64,000 nt of DNA from Hippasteria phrygiana (lineage: Eukaryota > Echinodermata > Asteroidea > Valvatida > Goniasteridae): positions 806,001-870,000 of the forward strand of contig JAZGUH010000616.1 in the NCBI GenBank assembly GCA_037893225.1. Reading direction: 5' to 3'. Made by a program: the position numbers and the translations under genes. The first letter of the stretch is position 1; each line of letters begins with the position of its first letter. Below the pieces are notes generated by a model. The model had not been told where the DNA came from. It did no database searches and saw only the letters and a program-made list of their open reading frames with translations. This document shows positions 33,469 to 46,401 of the stretch, piece after piece.

Positions 33469-35477
33469 TTAATTGAATCGTATGCTGTAATTGTGCTCAC
33501 TCTGAATTCTTTGCCAATCCACATCTGGAGGGATTGCTGACTTGGGTTCCAGTTGCCCTTTCTTGTACAATGACTTGGCACAGTTGTACAAGTTATATCG
33601 TTGTGCCCTACACTTTGCCCTTCGTATTTTATAATGTGTGCTCCTAGCCCGTTGGGAATGATATTTTTCTTTTCTGTCCATTTCGGCCAGACTTTTGGCA
33701 GCTGCAGATCCTGGCAAAACAGGACAACCTGCAGCTTCACACTTGAGGATGATTGAGTTGGCATGGCCATTGTTGACAAGGTGAACTGCGCTGTGGTCTC
33801 TTGAGAGAGCATTTCTGGAAAAGGTTAGTGTCCCTTTTGGATTAGTACTTGAAAAAGCATGGTTCATGGACTCTGCTTTTTGTGTACTTGTCCCATATCT
33901 GGTTTTTTGCATTGCCTCGTGACCAATTCTCTTCTGAATTTTCAGTAAAAGCAGTTTCTTGTCAGACTCGAGCATTTTCAGTTTTCCCCTAACATGAACA
34001 GGAAGGTAGGGAAATCTGTTATTGCCATTGCAAACCAAGGACCGCTTTTTGCAAAGGTTGTGGCGACCTTGGTAACATTCGGGAATGGTTGAGGCAGCCT
34101 GTTCAGCCATGTCGTACATTTGGGCAAAGTTTCTCCCACATTTCTTGAGGATTGCCCCTGCTTCTGCTTGTACCCTGTGACTTACATCGTCACCTAACCG
34201 GTCTTGTATCTTTTTCTTTTCTTTTTTAGTTCTACCAGGCATCATGTCACCACTGAATTTGGCCCGACTGATTGCTGAACTGAGTGATCGATTTAAGTGA
34301 GGTGGGTCAAGAAAGTGTTCTGGCTCGATACCTGCTTTAATTCTCATCTGAGACATAAAACCTTTTGCCATACACCCGTCCGCATCGCTTGTTACTCTTT
34401 CTGCTAACAAGGGTTCCTTACACTCTAGAAGTTTCTTGGCACATTGAATTCCCCCTTCTCTTTCATCCCCCATGTTGTAATTTGCTGGGCGTGTAGCACT
34501 ACAAGAATCTGTGTGCTCGGAACAATTGTTACTGCTGTGTTTGCCTGACATTTGATTTGCACATTTGCAGAGTTTATTCTCGTGGTGGTACATTACTACC
34601 ATTTTTTGGTGGTTACATTCTCACATACTACGTCCCTAGTTTGGGTGGCCGGCACAAATGGTGTGTTTTTCCCCGACAGTTTCTCAAGGGGTTATTGTAT
34701 TGTCTATCTAATTCGACAGCAATCGGTTTTTCTCTGTCATAGCCCTGTAATTCTTGAATACCTTTGACCAGTTTTCTCTTTTCAGCCATACTTCTAACAT
34801 TTTCATTGATAATAATGTCCCCACATTTGCTTGCTGTTTTCTGCAGCCCACTGATTGAAGGAACAGTCGTACCCAATGCTGTCAAAAGTCGTCTTGCTCC
34901 TGTGGCTGCAATACCCGTGTTGAGGAGACCAACTTGGAAGGCCATGTTTGGAGTTGCAGTGCGTCGGCCTCTGCTGACCTGAGGTATCTCTGAGTACAGC
35001 TTCTTCCTTCCTGTCGAGAAGTGGCACTTGTTGCATGACAGCACCTCTGAAACAGCAAGGCCCCGGTGTGTTTCTTGCTCTGCCTGTAGCTGAGGCCAGC
35101 CATCCCAGTCAGGATTCGCATGCTGATGGTCCAGGGTAGCTGGAACACTTGTCTCAACTGTAGTGTTGACATGAACAATTCTGTAGCCGCCTGGGTTCAA
35201 GTTGTCGGCTCCTTCCCTCTGGAGTCTGCTTATCGGCGTTATTTCCTAAATTTTCGGTCGCAGCACCATCAGTTTTATTAGTTCTGGCACCTGGTGGGAA
35301 ATTGTAGAAAGAACCTCGCTCATCTCTGGGAAAGGCCAGTTGCAATTGTTCATTTGTGGGTCTGATATAGGAAGATGAAACATCAGCCTTTTCTCTTATC
35401 AACTGACATGTCAGACCATTGCCTTTTTTAAAATAGGCTTTTTTCCTCTTAAACATGCCCTTTCTGTAGCGAACCAT
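33469..35477 (-). CDS. Mutator-like transposase, copy 8
   Basis: Glu form; shares the silent Tyr-codon change with copy 7. Confidence 0.78.
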
Positions 35478-35826
35478 GGTGGACCTTTCAGTTGGTGAGT
35501 AATTAGGGTTATGAAGAGTTTTGTTTATTCCATGTCACCATGAACAACAAAAGAATAATGGTGCACTAACAATAAACATCCACTAAATTAGACTTGCAAA
35601 GCTATTGCATTTCATTCAGTGCATGCTTATGTTACTGCTTCCCTGTTGTGCCAATAACCAAAGGCATTTTCTAAATATGAACTAGTTGGTGAAATGAAAA
35701 TTATTAAATTCATAAAGCAAGTAAAAATGAATTCGATTTGTGACATTTCTCTTTTCTTCAGAGTTTTGGCTTATCTTGCCTAATAGTATAGTTTGAAAAA
35801 ATGTCTGCGCAGTACAATAATGTCAA

Positions 35827-35842
35827 CACTAGTTAACTAGTG
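35827..35842. other. TTAA-centred palindrome, unit 9
   Basis: Unchanged. Confidence 0.75.
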
Positions 35843-36108
35843 CACGCCCCAACCAGTTGATTGTTTCAGAACCATTTATAGCCTTTCTCCAATTTGATTT
35901 CTGTAATTAATAGCCAACCGGTACCTCTTTCACAGTTTTTGCCCACAAAACCATCGCTGCACCGGCTGACTGCTGCGGAGTTTTACCCCCGTACACGTGG
36001 CTCCATTCTGACACGGGCCCACTGTGAACATAAAAACCCAATCACAAACAGATTAGCCTATTTGGTTCAGCACTATCGTATATGTATTGTGGCCCTGAAG
36101 GGACATCG

Positions 36109-36263
36109 CACTTTTCTGCGCACGTTTTCTGCGCACGTTTTCTGCGCACATTTTCTGCGCACATTTTCTGCGCACATTTTCTGCGCACATTTTCTGCGCA
36201 CATTTTCTGCGCACATTTTCTGCGCACATTTTCTGCGCACATTTTCTGCGCACATTTTCTGCG
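36109..36263. repeat. 13-bp minisatellite, 12 copies
   Basis: 12-bp start, two CACG, nine CACA; 155 bp. Confidence 0.97.
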
Positions 36264-37171
36264 ACGATAATTATGACTTCTATCAGGGTGCACGCCACTA
36301 AATCTGTGAAAATCACTGCGCGCGAGCTCATTAATATTTTGTGATCCCTCCAGTAATTTTAAATAAGAGGTCCCTGGGGCCTATAAATTGGACTGATTGT
36401 AGAAATATTTGTGGAAATCAAGAATTGGTGACCCGTGGCTTCCAACTCGGGGGATTCCGTTCACAAAAAATGACCAATACGTGGGTCTATTTGGCATAGA
36501 GGCGGGGGGGGTGGGGCTACATTTAGACCTGGGCCCAGAGATGGGCCACCATTTTAGGGGTGGTTTGTGGGGAGGGGAGTATAAAAAAAAAAATTCCTTC
36601 AACACTCATAAATTTGAAAAGAAAATTATTCTAGGAGTCTTAATCTTTAATTTCCAGTGAAAAAAATATTGCCACCTTACTCCTGAGCGTCACTAGGCGG
36701 CGCTCTTTCGTTCTATTTTTGTGTTGGTACGGTTACAATGAGCGCCGTATTAATAGTGGAGTGGAACCATTGGAACCCATATGAAGCAAACATGGCGGCG
36801 CCCATATGTCAAGTGTACTCGCCAAAAATAGGTATGTTTCATGTTTTGAACTATGAAATCTCACAGAAAACACAGTAATGATTACACACATGATAGAGAA
36901 CAAAATGGGTTCTGTCTTTCTTTTCTTTTTTTGCTCTCGCTGTCTTTTTATTCACATACACATTTCAGATGCCTATCCGCCATGTTATCAACATGTTTAC
37001 AAGATATAGGTTGCGCTGAGGCTCATAAATTTACACGTGCTTTTTTGTTACTGAAAATTAAAGACTTTTGTTGGACAAGTAAGTAGTTATTCTGCATTGT
37101 TTCACCCAATATTTAGACTGAGATGTATATATATTTATTTTTATTTGTAGCATGCCCAGGCTAGGGCCATC

Positions 37172-37654
37172 ATGACTGCTGGAGAAAACTGTTGTGTTGA
37201 CCAATGCCATGGTAGCAAAGGTAAGTTGACCTCACGCACTCGGTCTGTATTGTTTGTTATGCAGATTTCTTAAACCATAGCAAAATGGATTCCAATCTGG
37301 AAGGCCTCAATTAAAGGCAAGATTTTAGGAAAGACTGTACACAGAGGCAGACAAAATTGTAGAATATGGACAGGATATGTCCAGCAGAAATATGGCATTA
37401 TTAATGTTGTCATGCCTGGCTCAAAATCAAATTCACGCACAAGGATGCGTGTGCACAGGTTGACTTACATTGTTTATTCTGGAGTCCTTGATCTTCCCCG
37501 GGGGTATGATGTCAGTCACCTGTGCCACAACTCCTTGTGTGTGAATTTTGATCACCTGTCACTTGAGCCACATGCCATCAACACTGCAAGATCTCGTTGT
37601 AAGAGATGCCGTTTGTGTTCGGGCCATGGCCCATACAAGGACTGTCTTCTTTAA
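37172..37654 (+). CDS. His-Cys box endonuclease, copy 9
   Basis: Intron 37221-37280; intact. Confidence 0.84.
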
Positions 37655-37753
37655 AATGTAATTAAGGAGAACTTTTTTGCTCACCATTAAGTTTGATAAC
37701 TGAAATTGCTCACCATTTTTTGATGCTACACTTTTTGCTTTAATAATTCATTT

Positions 37754-39762
37754 TTAATTGAATCGTATGCTGTAATTGTGCTCACTCTGAATTCTTTGCC
37801 AATCCACATCTGGAGGGATTGCTGACTTGGGTTCCAGTTGCCCTTTCTTGTACAATGACTTGGCACAGTTGTACAAGTTATATCGTTGTGCCGTACACTT
37901 TGCCCTTCGTATTTTATAATGTGTGCTCCTAGCCCGTTGGGAATGATATTTTTCTTTTCTGTCCATTTCGGCCAGACTTTTGGCAGCTGCAGATCCTGGC
38001 AAAACAGGACAACCTGCAGCTTCACACTTGAGGATGATTGAGTTGGCATGGCCATTGTTGACAAGGTGAACTGCGCTGTGGTCTCTTGAGAGAGCATTTC
38101 TGGAAAAGGTTAGTGTCCCTTTTGGATTAGTACTTGAAAAAGCATGGTTCATGGACTCTGCTTTTTGTGTACTTGTCCCATATCTGGTTTTTTGCATTGC
38201 CTCGTGACCAATTCTCTTCTGAATTTTCAGTAAAAGCAGTTTCTTGTCAGACTCGAGCATTTTCAGTTTTCCCCTAACATGAACAGGAAGGTAGGGAAAT
38301 CTGTTATTGCCATTGCAAACCAAGGACCGCTTTTTGCAAAGGTTGTGGCGACCTTGGTAACATTCGGGAATGGTTGAGGCAGCCTGTTCAGCCATGTCAT
38401 ACATTTGGGCAAAGTTTCTCCCACATTTCTTGAGGATTGCCCCTGCTTCTGCTTGTACCCTGTGACTTACATCGTCACCTAACCGGTCTTGTATCTTTTT
38501 CTTTTCTTTTTTAGTTCTACCAGGCATCATGTCACCACTGAATTTGGCCCGACTGATTGCTGAACTGAGTGATCGATTTAAGTGAGGTGGGTCAAGAAAG
38601 TGTTGTGGCTCGATACCTGCTTTAATTCTCATCTGAGACATAAAACCTTTTGCCATACACCCGTCCGCATCGCTTGTTACTCTTTCTGCTAACAAGGGTT
38701 CCTTACACTCTAGAAGTTTCTTGGCACATTGAATTCCCCCTTCTCTTTCATCCCCCATGTTGTAATTTGCTGGGCGTGTAGCACTACAAGAATCTGTGTG
38801 CTCGGAACAATTGTTACTGCTGTGTTTGCCTGACATTTGATTTGCACATTTGCAGAGTTTATTCTCGTGGTGGTACATTACTACCATTTTTTGGTGGTTA
38901 CATTCTCACATACTACGTCCCTAGTTTGGGTGGCCGGCACAAATGGTGTGTTTTTCCCCGACAGTTTCTCAAGGGGTTATTGTATTGTCTATCTAATTCG
39001 ACAGCAATCGGTTTTTCTCTGTCATAGCCCTGTAATTCTTGAATACCTTTGACCAGTTTTCTCTTTTCAGCCATACTTCTAACATTTTCATTGATAATAA
39101 TGTCCCCACATTTGCTTGCTGTTTTCTGCAGCCCACTGATTGAAGGAACAGTCGTACCCAATGCTGTCAAAAGTCGTCTTGCTCCTGTGGCTGCAATACC
39201 CGTGTTGAGGAGACCAACTTGGAAGGCCATGTTTGGAGTTGCAGTGCGTCGGCCTCTGCTGACCTGAGGTATCTCTGAGTACAGCTTCTTCCTTCCTGTC
39301 GAGAAGTGGCACTTGTTGCATGACAGCACCTCTGAAACAGCAAGGCCCCGGTGTGTTTCTTGCTCTGCCTGTAGCTGAGGCCAGCCATCCCAGTCAGGAT
39401 TCGCATGCTGATGGTCCAGGGTAGCTGGAACACTTGTCTCAACTGTAGTGTTGACATGAACAATTCTGTAGCCGCCTGGGTTCAAGTTGTCGGCTCCTTC
39501 CCTCTGGAGTCTGCTTATCGGCGTTATTTCCTAAATTTTCGGTCGCAGCACCATCAGTTTTATTAGTTCTGGCACCTGGTGGGAAATTGTAGAAAGAACC
39601 TCGCTCATCTCTGGGAAAGGCCAGTTGCAATTGTTCATTTGTGGGTCTGATATAGGAAGATGAAACATCAGCCTTTTCTCTTATCAACTGACATGTCAGA
39701 CCATTGCCTTTTTTAAAATAGGCTTTTTTCCTCTTAAACATGCCCTTTCTGTAGCGAACCAT
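37754..39762 (-). CDS. Mutator-like transposase, copy 9, with an Arg-to-Thr change
   Basis: Gln form. A private base change at 37893 turns an Arg in the basic C-terminal region (AKCRAQR in other copies) into Thr, one of the few amino-acid differences in the array. Confidence 0.78.
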
Positions 39763-40111
39763 GGTGGACCTTTCAGTTGGTGAGTAATTAGGGTTATGAA
39801 GAGTTTTGTTTATTCCATGTCACCATGAACAACAAAAGAATAATGGTGCACTAACAATAAACATCCACTAAATTAGACTTGCAAAGCTATTGCATTTCAT
39901 TCAGTGCATGCTTATGTTACTGCTTCCCTGTTGTGCCAATAACCAAAGGCATTTTCTAAATATGAACTAGTTGGTGAAATGAAAATTATTAAATTCATAA
40001 AGCAAGTAAAAATGAATTCGATTTGTGACATTTCTCTTTTCTTCAGAGTTTTGGCTTATCTTGCCTAATAGTATAGTTTGAAAAAATGTCTGCGCAGTAC
40101 AATAATGTCAA

Positions 40112-40127
40112 CACTAGTTAACTAGTG
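40112..40127. other. TTAA-centred palindrome, unit 10
   Basis: Unchanged. Confidence 0.75.
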
Positions 40128-40393
40128 CACGCCCCAACCAGTTGATTGTTTCAGAACCATTTATAGCCTTTCTCCAATTTGATTTCTGTAATTAATAGCC
40201 AACCGGTACCTCTTTCACAGTTTTTGCCCACAAAACCATCGCTGCACCGGCTGACTGCTGCGGAGTTTTACCCCCGTACACGTGGCTCCATTCTGACACG
40301 GGCCCACTGTGAACATAAAAACCCAATCACAAACAGATTAGCCTATTTGGTTCAGCACTATCGTATATGTATTGTGGCCCTGAAGGGACATCG

Positions 40394-40652
40394 CACTTTT
40401 CTGCGCACGTTTTCTGCGCACGTTTTCTGCGCACGTTTTCTGCGCACGTTTTCTGCGCACGTTTTCTGCGCACGTTTTCTGCGCACATTTTCTGCGCACA
40501 TTTTCTGCGCACATTTTCTGCGCACATTTTCTGCGCACATTTTCTGCGCACATTTTCTGCGCACGTTTTCTGCGCACGTTTTCTGCGCACATTTTCTGCG
40601 CACATTTTCTGCGCACATTTTCTGCGCACATTTTCTGCGCACATTTTCTGCG
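40394..40652. repeat. 13-bp minisatellite, 20 copies, mosaic
   Basis: 12-bp start, six CACG, six CACA, two CACG, five CACA; 259 bp. The second G-to-A transition inside the array looks like an internal block duplication or the join of two arrays. Confidence 0.97.
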
Positions 40653-41560
40653 ACGATAATTATGACTTCTATCAGGGTGCACGCCACTAAATCTGTGAAA
40701 ATCACTGCGCGCGAGCTCATTAATATTTTGTGATCCCTCCAGTAATTTTAAATAAGAGGTCCCTGGGGCCTATAAATTGGACTGATTGTAGAAATATTTG
40801 TGGAAATCAAGAATTGGTGACCCGTGGCTTCCAACTCGGGGGATTCCGTTCACAAAAAATGACCAATACGTGGGTCTATTTGGCATAGAGGCGGGGGGGG
40901 TGGGGCTACATTTAGACCTGGGCCCAGAGATGGGCCACCATTTTAGGGGTGGTTTGTGGGGAGGGGAGTATAAAAAAAAAAATTCCTTCAACACTCATAA
41001 ATTTGAAAAGAAAATTATTCTAGGAGTCTTAATCTTTAATTTCCAGTGAAAAAAATATTGCCACCTTACTCCTGAGCGTCACTAGGCGGCGCTCTTTCGT
41101 TCTATTTTTGTGTTGGTACGGTTACAATGAGCGCCGTATTAATAGTGGAGTGGAACCATTGGAACCCATATGAAGCAAACATGGCGGCGCCCATATGTCA
41201 AGTGTACTCGCCAAAAATAGGTATGTTTCATGTTTTGAACTATGAAATCTCACAGAAAACACAGTAATGATTACACACATGATAGAGAACAAAATGGGTT
41301 CTGTCTTTCTTTTCTTTTTTTGCTCTCGCTGTCTTTTTATTCACATACACATTTCAGATGCCTATCCGCCATGTTATCAACATGTTTACAAGATATAGGT
41401 TGCGCTGAGGCTCATAAATTTACACGTGCTTTTTTGTTACTGAAAATTAAAGACTTTTGTTGGACAAGTAAGTAGTTATTCTGCATTGTTTCACCCAATA
41501 TTTAGACTGAGATGTATATATATTTATTTTTATTTGTAGCATGCCCAGGCTAGGGCCATC

Positions 41561-42043
41561 ATGACTGCTGGAGAAAACTGTTGTGTTGACCAATGCCATG
41601 GTAGCAAAGGTAAGTTGACCTCACGCACTCGGTCTGTATTGTTTGTTATGCAGATTTCTTAAACCATAGCAAAATGGATTCCAATCTGGAAGGCCTCAAT
41701 TAAAGGCAAGATTTTAGGAAAGACTGTACACAGAGGCAGACAAAATTGTAGAATATGGACAGGATATGTCCAGCAGAAATATGGCATTATTAATGTTGTC
41801 ATGCCTGGCTCAAAATCAAATTCACGCACAAGGATGCGTGTGCACAGGTTGACTTACATTGTTTATTCTGGAGTCCTTGATCTTCCCCGGGGGTATGATG
41901 TCAGTCACCTGTGCCACAACTCCTTGTGTGTGAATTTTGATCACCTGTCACTTGAGCCACATGCCATCAACACTGCAAGATCTCGTTGTAAGAGATGCCG
42001 TTTGTGTTCGGGCCATGGCCCATACAAGGACTGTCTTCTTTAA
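41561..42043 (+). CDS. His-Cys box endonuclease, copy 10
   Basis: Intron 41610-41669; intact. Confidence 0.84.
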
Positions 42044-42142
42044 AATGTAATTAAGGAGAACTTTTTTGCTCACCATTAAGTTTGATAACTGAAATTGCTC
42101 ACCATTTTTTGATGCTACACTTTTTGCTTTAATAATTCATTT

Positions 42143-44151
42143 TTAATTGAATCGTATGCTGTAATTGTGCTCACTCTGAATTCTTTGCCAATCCACATCT
42201 GGAGGGATTGCTGACTTGGGTTCCAGTTGCCCTTTCTTGTACAATGACTTGGCACAGTTGTACAAGTTATATCGTTGTGCCCTACACTTTGCCCTTCGTA
42301 TTTTATAATGTGTGCTCCTAGCCCGTTGGGAATGATATTTTTCTTTTCTGTCCATTTCGGCCAGACTTTTGGCAGCTGCAGATCCTGGCAAAACAGGACA
42401 ACCTGCAGCTTCACACTTGAGGATGATTGAGTTGGCATGGCCATTGTTGACAAGGTGAACTGCGCTGTGGTCTCTTGAGAGAGCATTTCTGGAAAAGGTT
42501 AGTGTCCCTTTTGGATTAGTACTTGAAAAAGCATGGTTCATGGACTCTGCTTTTTGTGTACTTGTCCCATATCTGGTTTTTTGCATTGCCTCGTGACCAA
42601 TTCTCTTCTGAATTTTCAGTAAAAGCAGTTTCTTGTCAGACTCGAGCATTTTCAGTTTTCCCCTAACATGAACAGGAAGGTAGGGAAATCTGTTATTGCC
42701 ATTGCAAACCAAGGACCGCTTTTTGCAAAGGTTGTGGCGACCTTGGTAACATTCGGGAATGGTTGAGGCAGCCTGTTCAGCCATGTCATACATTTGGGCA
42801 AAGTTTCTCCCACATTTCTTGAGGATTGCCCCTGCTTCTGCTTGTACCCTGTGACTTACATCGTCACCTAACCGGTCTTGTATCTTTTTCTTTTCTTTTT
42901 TAGTTCTACCAGGCATCATGTCACCACTGAATTTGGCCCGACTGATTGCTGAACTGAGTGATCGATTTAAGTGAGGTGGGTCAAGAAAGTGTTGTGGCTC
43001 GATACCTGCTTTAATTCTCATCTGAGACATAAAACCTTTTGCCATACACCCGTCCGCATCGCTTGTTACTCTTTCTGCTAACAAGGGTTCCTTACACTCT
43101 AGAAGTTTCTTGGCACATTGAATTCCCCCTTCTCTTTCATCCCCCATGTTGTAATTTGCTGGGCGTGTAGCACTACAAGAATCTGTGTGCTCGGAACAAT
43201 TGTTACTGCTGTGTTTGCCTGACATTTGATTTGCACATTTGCAGAGTTTATTCTCGTGGTGGTACATTACTACCATTTTTTGGTGGTTACATTCTCACAT
43301 ACTACGTCCCTAGTTTGGGTGGCCGGCACAAATGGTGTGTTTTTCCCCGACAGTTTCTCAAGGGGTTATTGTATTGTCTATCTAATTCGACAGCAATCGG
43401 TTTTTCTCTGTCATAGCCCTGTAATTCTTGAATACCTTTGACCAGTTTTCTCTTTTCAGCCATACTTCTAACATTTTCATTGATAATAATGTCCCCACAT
43501 TTGCTTGCTGTTTTCTGCAGCCCACTGATTGAAGGAACAGTCGTACCCAATGCTGTCAAAAGTCGTCTTGCTCCTGTGGCTGCAATACCCGTGTTGAGGA
43601 GACCAACTTGGAAGGCCATGTTTGGAGTTGCAGTGCGTCGGCCTCTGCTGACCTGAGGTATCTCTGAGTACAGCTTCTTCCTTCCTGTCGAGAAGTGGCA
43701 CTTGTTGCATGACAGCACCTCTGAAACAGCAAGGCCCCGGTGTGTTTCTTGCTCTGCCTGTAGCTGAGGCCAGCCATCCCAGTCAGGATTCGCATGCTGA
43801 TGGTCCAGGGTAGCTGGAACACTTGTCTCAACTGTAGTGTTGACATGAACAATTCTGTAGCCGCCTGGGTTCAAGTTGTCGGCTCCTTCCCTCTGGAGTC
43901 TGCTTATCGGCGTTATTTCCTAAATTTTCGGTCGCAGCACCATCAGTTTTATTAGTTCTGGCACCTGGTGGGAAATTGTAGAAAGAACCTCGCTCATCTC
44001 TGGGAAAGGCCAGTTGCAATTGTTCATTTGTGGGTCTGATATAGGAAGATGAAACATCAGCCTTTTCTCTTATCAACTGACATGTCAGACCATTGCCTTT
44101 TTTAAAATAGGCTTTTTTCCTCTTAAACATGCCCTTTCTGTAGCGAACCAT
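42143..44151 (-). CDS. Mutator-like transposase, copy 10
   Basis: Gln form; frame changes as in the reference. Confidence 0.78.
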
Positions 44152-44500
44152 GGTGGACCTTTCAGTTGGTGAGTAATTAGGGTTATGAAGAGTTTTGTTT
44201 ATTCCATGTCACCATGAACAACAAAAGAATAATGGTGCACTAACAATAAACATCCACTAAATTAGACTTGCAAAGCTATTGCATTTCATTCAGTGCATGC
44301 TTATGTTACTGCTTCCCTGTTGTGCCAATAACCAAAGGCATTTTCTAAATATGAACTAGTTGGTGAAATGAAAATTATTAAATTCATAAAGCAAGTAAAA
44401 ATGAATTCGATTTGTGACATTTCTCTTTTCTTCAGAGTTTTGGCTTATCTTGCCTAATAGTATAGTTTGAAAAAATGTCTGCGCAGTACAATAATGTCAA

Positions 44501-44516
44501 CACTAGTTAACTAGTG
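44501..44516. other. TTAA-centred palindrome, unit 11
   Basis: Unchanged. Confidence 0.75.
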
Positions 44517-44782
44517 CACGCCCCAACCAGTTGATTGTTTCAGAACCATTTATAGCCTTTCTCCAATTTGATTTCTGTAATTAATAGCCAACCGGTACCT
44601 CTTTCACAGTTTTTGCCCACAAAACCATCGCTGCACCGGCTGACTGCTGCGGAGTTTTACCCCCGTACACGTGGCTCCATTCTGACACGGGCCCACTGTG
44701 AACATAAAAACCCAATCACAAACAGATTAGCCTATTTGGTTCAGCACTATCGTATATGTATTGTGGCCCTGAAGGGACATCG

Positions 44783-44911
44783 CACTTTTCTGCGCACGTT
44801 TTCTGCGCACGTTTTCTGCGCACGTTTTCTGCGCACATTTTCTGCGCACATTTTCTGCGCACATTTTCTGCGCACATTTTCTGCGCACATTTTCTGCGCA
44901 CATTTTCTGCG
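44783..44911. repeat. 13-bp minisatellite, 10 copies
   Basis: 12-bp start, three CACG, six CACA; 129 bp. Confidence 0.97.
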
Positions 44912-45819
44912 ACGATAATTATGACTTCTATCAGGGTGCACGCCACTAAATCTGTGAAAATCACTGCGCGCGAGCTCATTAATATTTTGTGATCCCTCCA
45001 GTAATTTTAAATAAGAGGTCCCTGGGGCCTATAAATTGGACTGATTGTAGAAATATTTGTGGAAATCAAGAATTGGTGACCCGTGGCTTCCAACTCGGGG
45101 GATTCCGTTCACAAAAAATGACCAATACGTGGGTCTATTTGGCATAGAGGCGGGGGGGGTGGGGCTACATTTAGACCTGGGCCCAGAGATGGGCCACCAT
45201 TTTAGGGGTGGTTTGTGGGGAGGGGAGTATAAAAAAAAAAATTCCTTCAACACTCATAAATTTGAAAAGAAAATTATTCTAGGAGTCTTAATCTTTAATT
45301 TCCAGTGAAAAAAATATTGCCACCTTACTCCTGAGCGTCACTAGGCGGCGCTCTTTCGTTCTATTTTTGTGTTGGTACGGTTACAATGAGCGCCGTATTA
45401 ATAGTGGAGTGGAACCATTGGAACCCATATGAAGCAAACATGGCGGCGCCCATATGTCAAGTGTACTCGCCAAAAATAGGTATGTTTCATGTTTTGAACT
45501 ATGAAATCTCACAGAAAACACAGTAATGATTACACACATGATAGAGAACAAAATGGGTTCTGTCTTTCTTTTCTTTTTTTGCTCTCGCTGTCTTTTTATT
45601 CACATACACATTTCAGATGCCTATCCGCCATGTTATCAACATGTTTACAAGATATAGGTTGCGCTGAGGCTCATAAATTTACACGTGCTTTTTTGTTACT
45701 GAAAATTAAAGACTTTTGTTGGACAAGTAAGTAGTTATTCTGCATTGTTTCACCCAATATTTAGACTGAGATGTATATATATTTATTTTTATTTGTAGCA
45801 TGCCCAGGCTAGGGCCATC

Positions 45820-46302
45820 ATGACTGCTGGAGAAAACTGTTGTGTTGACCAATGCCATGGTAGCAAAGGTAAGTTGACCTCACGCACTCGGTCTGTATTG
45901 TTTGTTATGCAGATTTCTTAAACCATAGCAAAATGGATTCCAATCTGGAAGGCCTCAATTAAAGGCAAGATTTTAGGAAAGACTGTACACAGAGGCAGAC
46001 AAAATTGTAGAATATGGACAGGATATGTCCAGCAGAAATATGGCATTATTAATGTTGTCATGCCTGGCTCAAAATCAAATTCACGCACAAGGATGCGTGT
46101 GCACAGGTTGACTTACATTGTTTATTCTGGAGTCCTTGATCTTCCCCGGGGGTATGATGTCAGTCACCTGTGCCACAACTCCTTGTGTGTGAATTTTGAT
46201 CACCTGTCACTTGAGCCACATGCCATCAACACTGCAAGATCTCGTTGTAAGAGATGCCGTTTGTGTTCGGGCCATGGCCCATACAAGGACTGTCTTCTTT
46301 AA
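45820..46302 (+). CDS. His-Cys box endonuclease, copy 11
   Basis: Intron 45869-45928; intact. Confidence 0.84.
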
Positions 46303-46401
46303 AATGTAATTAAGGAGAACTTTTTTGCTCACCATTAAGTTTGATAACTGAAATTGCTCACCATTTTTTGATGCTACACTTTTTGCTTTAATAATTCATT
46401 T

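Larger units (their letters stand above)
31555..35826. repeat. Unit 8, complete tandem repeat unit, 4272 bp
   Basis: 11 minisatellite copies, G8 run, Glu form. Sister of unit 7 by the silent change at 34114. Confidence 0.98.
35827..40111. repeat. Unit 9, complete tandem repeat unit, 4285 bp
   Basis: 12 minisatellite copies, G8 run. The Gln form of the transposase codon returns here after six Glu-form units. Confidence 0.98.
40112..44500. repeat. Unit 10, complete tandem repeat unit, 4389 bp
   Basis: 20 minisatellite copies with an unusual internal pattern; G8 run, Gln form. Confidence 0.98.
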
